From positions 62,001-126,000 of the forward strand of contig VENI01000002.1 in assembly GCA_009711615.1 (NCBI GenBank): a stretch of DNA of 64,000 nucleotides. The letters are read 5' to 3'. Below the pieces are notes generated by a model. That model saw only the letters and a list, made by a program, of their open reading frames with translations. It was not told where the DNA came from and searched no databases. A program made the position numbers and the translations under genes. The stretch comes from Bacillota bacterium (GTDB taxonomy: Bacteria; Bacillota; Desulfotomaculia; Desulfotomaculales; Desulfohalotomaculaceae). Positions within the stretch are counted from its first letter, which is position 1, and each line of letters opens with the position of its first letter. Shown in pieces: positions 53,415-62,441 of this stretch.

Positions 53415-56015
53415 TTAAACAGATCCTTTAATATATCCTTGAGACTCACAAAAGCACAGATATTTTTGCCGTTCTATCTTAAAATATGAATTTGCCAATA
53501 TTTCTGGCCAAGCTTTTATATATTCTATTATACTATTCTTTTTATCCATTGACAGACTACCCCAAGGTACCAAGGAAGGATGAGTTCTTTTCTTTTCATC
53601 TACTTTGTCGCCATATTTCCATCCCTCTTCTTTTTTTTGAAGTGACCAGCGTTTGTGTTCATATTCAGCTAAAATATCTAACTCTCTTTCTGTAAAACTA
53701 ATTATTTCCGGCTTTTCTTTAACAGACATTATCTCGTAATTAATTTTATGTAAGGCATTAGGAATATGCTTTACTTCATCACGAATAGAATTTTTATATT
53801 CTTCGTTTAACTCCTTCCATGGCTGCATGAAGATTAAACTTGGATCTAGGGTATCTTTATATAGTTCTTTATGCATATTATGAAGATCCATAGCAAGCTT
53901 TTCAATTTTTTCACTAAAAAATGTATCCTGCATTAAATGCCGCAAAAATTGTTCTTCATCCACATGAAGTTTTAATTGCTCCTTAGACGGCAGGTGTGAT
54001 TGTTCCCACTTCTTGGCATTAGTTAGCGAGCTCATCTCCAATATTGCTTCCATGGATCTTGTCTCATGTTTGTATCTTGAAACTTTAAGAAGTGCCCGTA
54101 ATACACCATTATCTATTTGAGCTTCACCTATGTCATTTACTAGGTGTGGTGTTTTACGTTCTAAAAATGAACGTAAAAGCATTGCTCTTCGGATGATAAA
54201 TAATTGGTCCCAATGTTCATCTGTTTGATTAGGCCCCAAAATATTTACATAGCCTCTCAGCCGGCTTATAAAATCTGGTCCTTTATTGTTTTGAAATTCT
54301 TCAAAAAAGCGATTATATTTTTTTTCATCACTAATATCTTCTCCACAGAATTCTTTAAATGTACTGCTTGTACCGCCGGCAAATACCAAAATAGCTTTCC
54401 CAATCGGATGGACAGAATCTCCCCCTCTAAACACCCCATCCTGCATAGGTGCTAAGAAATATTTAAGCCATCCTAATTTACCCTGAAAATCAGAGTCAAA
54501 TTCATCAAAAAATACAAGTGGTAGCTTCCCTTCCAGCGAGAGATCCCTTACCCTGTGAAAAGCTGCAATTAAATCTGAAAGTGATTGGAATTGAGATAAA
54601 TTGAAGTTTAATTTTTCAATAAGCTTAGGAGCAATACTTGAGGCAACTTCTGTAACACCAAAGGATTTTCCTGACCCTGGTGTACCGAATACGGCAATAG
54701 AAAGTGGCCGGACGGCAATTTTTGTTAAAACATACTCCGAAATTAGGTGTTTAATACTTCTATAACCCTCAATTTCTGCCCTATCTACGGTTTTTAAATT
54801 TCCGAATGTTGCTATTGGTATAAATTTCAGTACACTTTTTTCTCCGTTCTTAACAATATCATAGGCTATTTCAGCTAAATCAGTTGAACTTTTATCTTTA
54901 ATAATATACCAACAGGCTTGACAGTTTGGATTATCAGAATTTCGTATTTGTACATCCTGTATATGTTCTTTGTAGATAAAATCATTCTCTTTTTCAACAA
55001 ATATTGATGGGTCAGGAAAAATGCTCTTAATAGCATTTTCGCCGAAACCATTAATAAAATATTTTTGGGCAGCTACCATTCCTTCACGTATACCTTCATC
55101 TATTCTGCCTCTGCTAACCTTTTTATTATTTATTCCTGAAACAATAGATCGTGCAAGTCCAGCGACAAAACAAGATGTCGTTCCATACATTTTACCTTGA
55201 CTTTCTTTAATAAATCCCCCTTCAAACTCGTAGGTTAAAAAGTATAAGTGAAATTCTGGCACCCCGTGGTTTTTATAATAGATAGCACCCTCAAGGCCAA
55301 ATGGCACAATCAGATGACGGCATTTTGCAAGAAAGGAAAGGTTCGGATTATTATTCATTTGCCAAACAAAGTCCAATGCTGTTCTTTCCCAAGAAAGACC
55401 TTTGCTTATGTTAACCCCTTTTGAACGAAGATCATCCCCATTAATAACTACTATTGTTTTTTCAATATGAAATTCTTCTAGGTGCTTCCAAAGATTGCTG
55501 GATCGATTTGGATTGTTTGTTTTATATATAATTATTGGGGATTTTTCAGGGGATTTTAACGCTAATGGCCAAAACTGGTCATTAAAATTAAACCCATTAT
55601 TTTCATCATCCAATATAACCAGCTCTGCATTTTCATTATCGTTTTTAATTGGAAATAGCTTGGGTGCACCAGTGATTGGACCAGTAAATCCAAGAAACTG
55701 ATTTACTCGATAGACTTTACGATTATTATTTTCAACAGAGTTAATTGGTAATGATTTCAACTCAACAGTAGATAGAAGTACATCTTCATGTAAGTTACCT
55801 TCATTATCCTTTATTTGTGGTGAAAGTACAGAAGCTCCAGTTGATAAAGTGACTAATTCTGACAAAAGCATCGCATCATTGTTTTTATAAACACTATGCA
55901 CATAGGGATAATACCTCCAGCTTAACCCCTTGGTGCACTGTTGGTCTGTTCTCCACAATAGCAAATTAACGCATACGTCTCCTGAAACTACAATCTTAAT
56001 ATCTTTACTAACCAT
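53415..56015 (-). CDS. PfkB-like (degenerate) - AAA ATPase - RyR domain protein
   Basis: The 866-aa protein has three parts. Residues about 1-340 look like a ribokinase/PfkB fold: the start IKIVVSGDVCVN, then VPFGLEGAIYYKNHG and GTTSCFVAGLARSIV. The last aligns with the PfkB GAGD motif but lacks the catalytic Asp, suggesting a binding rather than kinase role. Residues about 400-640 form an AAA-type ATPase with Walker A AVFGTPGSGKS (about 440) and Walker B PLVFFDEFD (about 500), then ISRLRGYVNI. Residues about 785-850 match the RyR domain (YEHKRWSLQKKEEGWKYGDK, then HPSLVPW). RyR domains are linked to nucleotide sensing in prokaryotic conflict systems. Stand-alone, with its own terminator. Confidence 0.82.
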   Translation of the reverse strand: MVSKDIKIVVSGDVCVNLLLWRTDQQCTKGLSWRYYPYVHSVYKNNDAMLLSELVTLSTGASVLSPQIKDNEGNLHEDVLLSTVELKSLPINSVENNNRKVYRVNQFLGFTGPITGAPKLFPIKNDNENAELVILDDENNGFNFNDQFWPLALKSPEKSPIIIYKTNNPNRSSNLWKHLEEFHIEKTIVVINGDDLRSKGVNISKGLSWERTALDFVWQMNNNPNLSFLAKCRHLIVPFGLEGAIYYKNHGVPEFHLYFLTYEFEGGFIKESQGKMYGTTSCFVAGLARSIVSGINNKKVSRGRIDEGIREGMVAAQKYFINGFGENAIKSIFPDPSIFVEKENDFIYKEHIQDVQIRNSDNPNCQACWYIIKDKSSTDLAEIAYDIVKNGEKSVLKFIPIATFGNLKTVDRAEIEGYRSIKHLISEYVLTKIAVRPLSIAVFGTPGSGKSFGVTEVASSIAPKLIEKLNFNLSQFQSLSDLIAAFHRVRDLSLEGKLPLVFFDEFDSDFQGKLGWLKYFLAPMQDGVFRGGDSVHPIGKAILVFAGGTSSTFKEFCGEDISDEKKYNRFFEEFQNNKGPDFISRLRGYVNILGPNQTDEHWDQLFIIRRAMLLRSFLERKTPHLVNDIGEAQIDNGVLRALLKVSRYKHETRSMEAILEMSSLTNAKKWEQSHLPSKEQLKLHVDEEQFLRHLMQDTFFSEKIEKLAMDLHNMHKELYKDTLDPSLIFMQPWKELNEEYKNSIRDEVKHIPNALHKINYEIMSVKEKPEIISFTERELDILAEYEHKRWSLQKKEEGWKYGDKVDEKKRTHPSLVPWGSLSMDKKNSIIEYIKAWPEILANSYFKIERQKYLCFCESQGYIKGSV

Positions 56016-56143
56016 AGTGTTATTCCTTCTTTTATACTATTAGTAAATTATTGAGTTCTTGATCAGTATTATTTATTATTAGATTTTAAATGTTAAGAAA
56101 TACACATTTTTTTACTAATATCGATAAACTAAATACATAGAAC

Positions 56144-56229
56144 AGGGGAAAGCCTTATTTATCAAAGGCCTTCCCCTACCCTTTTCCTAATCAAAATTCT
56201 TGTTTTTATTAAGAGGTTATGTAAACTAG
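56144..56229 (+). repeat. Dispersed repeat, copy D, with hairpin
   Basis: AGGGGAAAGCCTT / AAGGCCTTCCCCT is a stem-loop of about 12 bp, followed by CCCTTTTCC. It ends GTTATGTAAACTAG at 56229, 13 bases before the stop of the minus-strand FtsW-like gene. It resembles copy B along its whole length and could serve that gene as a terminator. Confidence 0.7.
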
Positions 56230-56241
56230 CGAAAAATGAAT

Positions 56242-57561
56242 CTAATAAGTATTATTCTTTAAGATACTTTTGGCCAGCAAATTTTTTCTTCTGTAAACAC
56301 TTAAGACCATACCCATCATTGCCATATTTATTAAGGTTTGGGAACCGCCATAACTTAAGAAAGGTAGACTAATACCGCTAATTGGTGCAAACCCTATAGT
56401 CATTAAAATATTCCAGAGAAAATGTATAGCAAGAATACTAGTTAAACCAGTAACCAGCAATCTACCAAACTTATCTTTAACCTGTGTGACCACACTTGTC
56501 ATTATTACTATCAAGGCTACTGATAACATTATTACCACTGCACCTGCAACCCAACCAAAGGTGTATACTATATAAGGAAAAATTAAGTCTGTGTGGATTT
56601 CCGGTAAATTTCCCGAAAAAGTGAAACCCTGTCCCCATAAACCTGCCGATCTTATTGCATTAATTGATTGTATGTAGATATAACCACTACCGGTAGGATC
56701 GTTATGAGGGTTAATGAACGCAAGCATCCTAGCCACTCTATAAGGTTCTTGTAGTAATGCAAGCAAAAACAGACCAATTGGTAATATTGCTACGCCCAAC
56801 AATTGTCTTTTAGTAACTCCACAAAATACTATAAGGATAAAAAATACCAATGTATATATAATAGCTGCAGAAAAGGAATTGCTAATTATGTAAAAGATAT
56901 TTGGTACAATTAGTAAGAATATGGGGCTGACAAACCAATTGGGCTTTGACCAATCTTTATTAAAAAATATGCCCGCCAGTGCAACTGTAAACAGAAATGG
57001 GGTAACATCAATATAGTTAATGTTTATAAAACCCAGGTTCAAGTATGGTTTCCCGTTAACTATTGTCGTACCAAATGCCAGCAGCATTAACCATATTAAT
57101 ATGGTACCAACAAACAGATGCATACCATAAGCTTTAAGCCTTCTATAATCAAAAAAGGTTATTGCTAAGAGTACTACTAGACCAAGAAAAAAATAAATAA
57201 CACCCTTAGGAAAAATAGATACTGAGATATCTCCCATTAGTAAACCCTGCATCTCTACTGAATATAGCGTAAATAACCCCAACCCTGCTAAAATAGATAC
57301 TATAGATAATAATTTCCAACTGATAGGAGGTTTATGGGTTTTATGTAACTTTTTACCCAGATCAACTGAATCACCCATTCTATTTATTGCCATTTCTATT
57401 GCTTCTTGCTCAGAAATGCCCTCAGCAACATACTCTGATACACAATCCTCAATATGGGAAAGTAACTCTAACTTAACTTGTTCATGCACCTCTGTCCATT
57501 TAATATGCGAACAAACACTATTCAAATAACCCTGTACCTTCTGGTTCTGTTCTATTGACAT
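56242..57561 (-). CDS. HAAS domain fused to FtsW/RodA/SpoVE-family membrane protein
   Basis: The 439-aa protein has an N-terminal HAAS-type helical domain (VKLELLSHIEDCVSEYVAEG, then EQEAIEMAINRMGDSVDLGK, about residues 1-78). About ten membrane helices of the SEDS fold follow. These include an FINPHNDPTGSGYIYIQSI-like loop, with the QxIxAI pattern (IQSINAI), and a C-terminal LPFLSYGGSQTLINM signature of SEDS glycosyltransferases. SEDS proteins polymerise peptidoglycan. HAAS domains are usually paired with PadR regulators, as here. A dedicated wall-synthesis role, perhaps in stress, is likely but unproven. Confidence 0.85.
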   Translation of the reverse strand: MSIEQNQKVQGYLNSVCSHIKWTEVHEQVKLELLSHIEDCVSEYVAEGISEQEAIEMAINRMGDSVDLGKKLHKTHKPPISWKLLSIVSILAGLGLFTLYSVEMQGLLMGDISVSIFPKGVIYFFLGLVVLLAITFFDYRRLKAYGMHLFVGTILIWLMLLAFGTTIVNGKPYLNLGFININYIDVTPFLFTVALAGIFFNKDWSKPNWFVSPIFLLIVPNIFYIISNSFSAAIIYTLVFFILIVFCGVTKRQLLGVAILPIGLFLLALLQEPYRVARMLAFINPHNDPTGSGYIYIQSINAIRSAGLWGQGFTFSGNLPEIHTDLIFPYIVYTFGWVAGAVVIMLSVALIVIMTSVVTQVKDKFGRLLVTGLTSILAIHFLWNILMTIGFAPISGISLPFLSYGGSQTLINMAMMGMVLSVYRRKNLLAKSILKNNTY

Positions 57562-57902
57562 AAAACACCCTCCCCAAGAACTTTATCAACTGTTGAACGA
57601 AATACAACCCACTCCTTACATTTTTCCTTAAGTTGTAAACGGCCTTTATCTGTTATGCGATAGTACTTTCTTTTGCGGCCTCCTTTAGAGTCTGACCAGT
57701 ACGATTCTACCATTTCGTCCGACTCTAAAGAATGTAGTATTGGGTAAAGTGTCCCTTCTTTAAAAGCAAACACCCCCCCAGAAACATTTTCAATTTCTTT
57801 AATCATTTCGTACCCGTACATAGGCTTTCGTTCAAGTAATTTTAAAATAAGAATGGTGGTACTTCCTTTAAGCAATTCTTTGTTAATTTTCATCATCAAC
57901 AT
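57552..57902 (-). CDS. PadR-family transcriptional regulator
   Basis: The ATG at 57902 fits GGGAGGTG (57914-57907) upstream; a GTG at 57908 is inside that site. The 116-aa protein has the PadR winged helix: LKLLERKPMYGYEMIKEIEN, then FKEGTLYPILHSLESDEMVE and SKGGRKRKYYRITDKG. It overlaps the start of the HAAS-FtsW gene by 10 bases. PadR genes encoded before HAAS-containing membrane proteins typically repress that operon in response to a ligand or envelope stress. Confidence 0.9.
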   Translation of the reverse strand: MLMMKINKELLKGSTTILILKLLERKPMYGYEMIKEIENVSGGVFAFKEGTLYPILHSLESDEMVESYWSDSKGGRKRKYYRITDKGRLQLKEKCKEWVVFRSTVDKVLGEGVLCQ

Positions 57903-58000
57903 CTTCACCTCCCAGTAACATAGAATTACGATGCATAGTATATCTATGTATTATTATAAAAAATTACCATTCTTTGGTCAATAGGGTAACTGGGATTTTA

Positions 58001-58321
58001 TTAATATTTTAGGCTTAGACCAACCCCATTAATAACCAAGGCAGTACCAATAATACTGCATATTAACGCTACTAATACATGTAAATTTACCTTTTCTTTA
58101 ATAAATATTTTGGATAGATTTCTTTTTAATGATTGTTCATTATTTATGATTGTTTTTGATATGAGGAGCAGTATAGGTGAAGCAATTAATAATCTCCAAG
58201 CACCGATAGTTAGTGGTGACAACGGGTAAATACTAGTAAGAAGTTTAGCAGATATTCCAGCCGTACCCCAAAGCATAGCAGCTAATGCAATTAATATTAG
58301 ACTACGGTTCACTTTTATCAT
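58001..58321 (-). pseudogene. EamA/DMT-family transporter, truncated
   Basis: The frame encodes about 106 residues, starting RSLILIALAAMLWGTAGISA and PLTIGAWRLLIASPILLL, the first half of an EamA domain. It then jumps to a C-terminal helix (ALICSIIGTALVINGVGL). Intact DMT transporters have about 290 residues and ten helices. The missing middle indicates an internal deletion. It lies 75 bases from a broken AraC regulator, a common functional pair. Confidence 0.7.
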
Positions 58322-58395
58322 CCTTTCGCAGTAATAATAAACATTTTAGCTAAAGCGAACCGTTTTGTATTAGCATATTATCGGGTCTTTTTATC

Positions 58396-59100
58396 TTATC
58401 CTTGTTTTTCTCTAAATGTTTTTGGAGTTACCCCTTCATATTTTTTGAAAACCCTTGTCAGTGAAGATTGATGATCATAACCAACTAATTGGGCAATTTC
58501 CAATATAGATAAATTTGCATCCATCAATAGACCCTTTGCTTTATTTAAGCGAATTTTTTGAATGTAAGAATTAGGACTTATACCTGTTCTTTTATAAAAC
58601 TAACTGTAATAATAAGAAACATTAAAGTTTTCAAGGGAAGCAAGCCGGTCAATTGTAATTTTCTTATTATAGTTCTCATGTATATATTGTATTGAAACAG
58701 GATTAATTCCCTCTAATAATGAGTGACAAACATAATTAATTAAGTTATTTAAGCCATATTCACTATGGTACGTTTTGCAAGATATTTCATTTAAAATTAA
58801 ATACCGTATAGCTTTCCAACGCTCATCCATTAACTGATGCAATTCTATTCCTAGCTTTTTATTGCTAGGGACTAATAATGAAGGAATGTCCAATACCAGA
58901 AACTCATTTCTCTCTTTTGAATAAAAAGTGTGGGATACATTAGATGGCAAAAAAAAGAAATGGTCGTTATCAAGTTCTAATTCATTATTCTTTGTTGTTA
59001 TATTAAGTGTACCTGTTAATGGTAGTAACAACTGTGCATAATTGTGATGATGAGTATTTGATATATTTGAGTAGATTCTTTTTTCACAACTAATATCCAT
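58396..59100 (-). pseudogene. AraC-family regulator with an internal stop codon
   Basis: The frame runs from ATG at 59100 through a cupin-like N-terminus (SNTHHHNYAQLLLPLTGTLN) and helix 1 of the AraC domain to TAG at 58602-58600. In the same frame it continues with FYKRTGISPNSYIQKIRLNK, then SILEIAQLVGYDHQSSLTRVF, and ends at a TAA at 58398. The stop replaces one codon (sequence around it YYS-stop-FYKR), so one point mutation inactivated a ~234-aa regulator of the HTH_18 type. Confidence 0.85.
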
Positions 59101-59159
59101 TATTTATCACCCAACATATTTGATACTTTATTTCAATATAATAACACATTTTCGCTATT

Positions 59160-59480
59160 TAAATGTTTATCTATAGGATTCTCCATCAAAATTTATTATG
59201 TCTCCCCATGGAGACAACACAAATGCAGCAGTTGGCAGTGGCTACTGCCTGGATATTCTTTCCCCTAATATTTTATCAACTGTCCTTAAAAACCAATTTC
59301 CATACTTCATTAAATCCACCCTGCTATTATAAATGACATGTTTTACTCCAGGCATGGTTGCAAACCTAGTTACAAGGTTAATAGTACGGTTACCAGAAAT
59401 ATTTAAATACTCCCTAAGAAGTGTTGATCGGCTGCTATTTTCAAATCCTAAGCCCTCCGATGTTAACGAATATAATTATA
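59160..59480 (-). pseudogene. Gene fragments: hydrolase scrap and an unknown partial frame
   Basis: At 59168-59240 the minus strand encodes PLPTAAFVLSPWGDI followed by NFDGESYR and a stop. The DNA is close to the 48498-48570 part of the hydrolase fragment. Directly upstream in the same frame, after a TAG, a partial sequence reads LREYLNISGNRTINLVTRFA and ends FLRTVDKILGERISRQ, with no recognisable family. The rest of 59101-59522 shows no gene. Confidence 0.5.
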
Positions 59481-59522
59481 CTTTAATTTTATACATGCAA
59501 ATATTCCGTTGAAACAGTGATA

Positions 59523-59981
59523 TTAGTTTCCATCTCTTTGTATAAAATTATGCGGATAGGATAGGTTTAAAAAGGCCTTTGCTATTCCAATATAATATTG
59601 GGATTCACGGCGAATGTGGTTTATCACTACCAAAGCAACTTGGTTATTTTGAACTGCTTTACTTTCAGTGGCTATCTCATTTAACAATAGTATAAACTTT
59701 TGACTCTGGTGATAAGAGTAATTAATAAACTGTGTAATTTCCTTTTCAAGTTCAGGGTTCAAACTATACTTTGCCCTAATTATCATTTCTATATATCTAA
59801 CTGCTATCGCTTCCGTTTGATTAAATACCTGTCCCCACTCTTCTAGCAACTCAACGTATTTTTTTTCAAGGTTACTAACTATTTGTAGAATAACAACCGT
59901 GTGCTCAGCTTCTTGTCGTTTCCAAAATTCTGTTTCATCTAATATTCTAAGTGGCATTTTATTACCATAATAAAATTGCAT
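59523..59981 (-). CDS. DUF2935-like helical protein
   Basis: The 152-aa protein has AAGGAGG directly before its ATG region. It is all-helical, with LRILDETEFWKRQEAEHTVV near the start and HQSQKFILLLNEIATES in the middle. Regularly spaced Glu/His residues (EFWKRQEAEH, and RRESQYYIGI) recall the ferritin-like bundle of DUF2935, a family frequent in spore formers. A single domain here versus two in many relatives. A role in metal binding is possible but not shown. Confidence 0.7.
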   Translation of the reverse strand: MQFYYGNKMPLRILDETEFWKRQEAEHTVVILQIVSNLEKKYVELLEEWGQVFNQTEAIAVRYIEMIIRAKYSLNPELEKEITQFINYSYHQSQKFILLLNEIATESKAVQNNQVALVVINHIRRESQYYIGIAKAFLNLSYPHNFIQRDGN

Positions 59982-60114
59982 ATATGTTTCCTCCTTAGCA
60001 CAAATAGGTATATTTTTACATCTAGTATATTAAACGAACATAAAAAGGTTACAATATAAGCTACTTGCTTAAGGATATGCAAAGAGGAATGTTCGGTATA
60101 TTTACTTGTAGGCA

Positions 60115-60142
60115 TAAAAAAATCGCCTGAAAGTCAGGCGAT
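60115..60142 (-). terminator. Terminator of spo0M
   Basis: On the minus strand ATCGCCTGA / TCAGGCGAT stem with a 3-base loop is followed by TTTTTTT. Confidence 0.85.
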
Positions 60143-60171
60143 CATCGCTATAAACATACAGGTTGCTGTTT

Positions 60172-60927
60172 CTAGATTTTTTGATATTCGTTTGAAATAA
60201 TATCCTTTAGTTTTTCTGCCACCTGTTCTACATTGTTCATTTCATCATAATTAAGATGAAAACTAACATATTTCTCGTCTAAATCTAATTCGTCCATAAG
60301 GCCTCCGAATAAGCCCCTGGCTTTTTTATCTATCTGCATCATTATATTAATGCGATTTTCATGTGCTTCAAAAATGAGTTCAATTTCGTCCAATTTGCCG
60401 TACATAAAAGATGTGGGTTTATACTCAAACAACTGGTATCTACCATTATATTCACCAGAGCGGGTCTTTTTTCGGAATCCCAGTCTTGACACTGCATCTA
60501 GCAAGATTTTTGTATGTCTGTTCGGAAGTACCTTGATATAATCTTCGTCTGTAGGATCTATGGCATTACTAATCTCTAAACTAGTTTCAAAGTGATAGGT
60601 TGTCTTGCCATATGAAATAGGGATATTATAAGGTAAGTTAAATTCTACAGGGATGATCTGTTCTGGAGATTCTGCTTTAATTAGCATACTGTCACAGACT
60701 TTAATTTCAGCTACTTTTTGACTAACTGGTCTCTTTGAATCATCGTGTTTGTATTCAGAATTTATAACTAATGAGATAGATAGTTCGTCTAATTGCTGAT
60801 CCACAGCGCCTCCCTTAAAGATAACTTTTCCTTTTACTATTCCACCAAGTTCGATATGGTCTTGCTCTAGTTGTAAGTCAACTTTTGCTGAATCAATACC
60901 AAGCCCAGCTAAAATATTTTTAAACAC
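60172..60927 (-). CDS. spo0M: Sporulation-control protein Spo0M
   Basis: The GTG start encodes FKNILAGLGIDSAKVDLQLE at the N-terminus, typical of Spo0M. The 251-aa protein is an arrestin-like beta-sandwich: GGIVKGKVIFKGGAVDQQLD near residues 28-47, VEFNLPYNIPISYGKTTYHF, and a C-terminal GLMDELDLDEKYVSFH segment. Spo0M modulates early sporulation in Bacillus and may have a role in cytoskeletal or membrane interactions. Monocistronic, with a strong terminator. Confidence 0.92.
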   Translation of the reverse strand: MFKNILAGLGIDSAKVDLQLEQDHIELGGIVKGKVIFKGGAVDQQLDELSISLVINSEYKHDDSKRPVSQKVAEIKVCDSMLIKAESPEQIIPVEFNLPYNIPISYGKTTYHFETSLEISNAIDPTDEDYIKVLPNRHTKILLDAVSRLGFRKKTRSGEYNGRYQLFEYKPTSFMYGKLDEIELIFEAHENRINIMMQIDKKARGLFGGLMDELDLDEKYVSFHLNYDEMNNVEQVAEKLKDIISNEYQKI

Positions 60928-61038
60928 CTATATATCAGCCCTTTCATATTTTTAAAATCTTGGTTATTTCTATTTTATAATAGATATACTACCTTTACCA
61001 CCGTTAGGTTATTTATTTAGGTGTTAAACGTCACATCT

Positions 61039-62112
61039 CTAGTCTCCAAAGGATATACCGATTGACCTGGCAGTTTTAACTAGTTCATTATTTTTTTCCA
61101 CTGTTTTAATACCATTTGTTGCTTCGGACAGCGGAACTGGCACAACCATACCGTTATCTAATGAAACAACGTTGCCGTACTTCTCTTGGGCTGTAAGGTT
61201 CATAGCTGCAGTTCCATAACGTGTAGCCAGTATTCTGTCGTGGGCTGTAGGGCTTCCTCCCCGCTGGAGGTGACCTAATACTATTGCTCTGGCTTCACGC
61301 TCTGTCATTTTTTCTAAATTTTGAGCAATCACATTTCCAATTCCACCTAATCTTAATGGCACGTCATCTGAATGTTGGTTTTGATATATCATATTTCCAC
61401 CTTCAGGAACCGCCCCTTCTGCCACCACTATTAAGCTAAATTTTTTGTTTCTGGATAATCTTTCATTTATTTTTTCAATTATCTTTTCATAATTAAAGGG
61501 TATTTCTGGTATTAAGATAACATCTGCCCCTCCTGCTATTCCTGCGTGAAGGGCAATCCAACCTGCATTTCTCCCCATTACTTCCAAGCAAACAATTCTG
61601 TGGTGAGATTCTGCGGTGGAGTGGAGTCTATCCAATGCTTCAGTAGCATAGGCATACGCCGTATCAAAACCAAAAGTAGTAGAATTCTTTATACGCAAGT
61701 CATTATCTATTGTTTTAGGGCACCCCACAACTGGTAAACCCATTTTATATAGTTTATTACCTATGGAAAGAGTTCCATCACCACCTATAACTATGAGCGA
61801 ATCAGCGTATTTCCTTATGGTATCAATACATTCTTGTGACTTGTCTTCTGTTCTGCCATTGCCCACCGGAAAATCAAAAGGGTTGTCACGGTTGGTAGTC
61901 CCTAGAATAGTTCCTCCCTTAGGTAAAATTCCTGAAACATCATTCTCACTTAGGAAAACTACTTTATCTTCAATAACGCCTTTAAAACCATCTTTGAAAC
62001 CAATTACCTCATAATTATATTCTCTTTCAGCCGAGCGCACTATTGCTCTAATAACTGCATTTAAACCTGGAGCATCGCCTCCACCAGTTAATACTGCTAC
62101 TCTTTTTGTCAA
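61039..62112 (-). CDS. pfkA: 6-phosphofructokinase
   Basis: The TTG start has AAGGGGTG upstream. The 357-aa enzyme phosphorylates fructose-6-phosphate. It has AVLTGGGDAPGLNAVIRAIV, LIVIGGDGTLS, CPKTIDNDL with the catalytic Asp, MGRNAGWIALHAG, and LGHLQRGGSPTAHDRILATR. GGDG favours ATP as phosphoryl donor. The Lys in PKTIDND is the PPi-type residue, so this belongs to the mixed-signature long clade and donor preference needs assay. The region 62113-62441 upstream carries no gene. Confidence 0.93.
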   Translation of the reverse strand: MTKRVAVLTGGGDAPGLNAVIRAIVRSAEREYNYEVIGFKDGFKGVIEDKVVFLSENDVSGILPKGGTILGTTNRDNPFDFPVGNGRTEDKSQECIDTIRKYADSLIVIGGDGTLSIGNKLYKMGLPVVGCPKTIDNDLRIKNSTTFGFDTAYAYATEALDRLHSTAESHHRIVCLEVMGRNAGWIALHAGIAGGADVILIPEIPFNYEKIIEKINERLSRNKKFSLIVVAEGAVPEGGNMIYQNQHSDDVPLRLGGIGNVIAQNLEKMTEREARAIVLGHLQRGGSPTAHDRILATRYGTAAMNLTAQEKYGNVVSLDNGMVVPVPLSEATNGIKTVEKNNELVKTARSIGISFGD

Positions 62113-62213
62113 GTTAGAGCACCCCTTCCCTTTAAAACTTATTTTGCTATTTAATAGATTATAAACTTATTCAGCTTAATAAGTAATTCCTTCTTTATCT
62201 AAAAGAATATAGT

Positions 62214-62242
62214 AACCCCACTGCAAAAAAGCAATGGGGTTA
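62214..62242. other. Hairpin in the pfkA/DUF4242 divergent region
   Basis: AACCCCA-CTGC / GCAA-TGGGGTT forms a stem with a 6-base A loop. It lies between divergent genes, so it may belong to the pfkA leader or be a relic terminator; its role is unclear. Confidence 0.35.
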
Positions 62243-62374
62243 ATGGTGATACTATTATGTTGTAGATCTATTTTATTACAACTGTTCGTTATTGTTACAG
62301 ATTAATTGCTCCATTATAGCAATTATAATTTTTAATAATATAATATAAATGGCGAATGTACGTGAATGTGTCAA

Positions 62375-62391
62375 TTCCAACAATATTGGAA
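62375..62391. promoter_or_regulatory. Palindrome upstream of DUF4242 gene
   Basis: TTCCAA-CAATA-TTGGAA, a perfect 6+6 inverted repeat just before TATAAT (62405-62410) and TATACT (62415-62420). It could be an operator; no cognate regulator is obvious. Confidence 0.4.
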
Positions 62392-62441
62392 CAATTCTTG
62401 CAATTATAATTAGTTATACTATTAATCAGGGAGGAATTATC

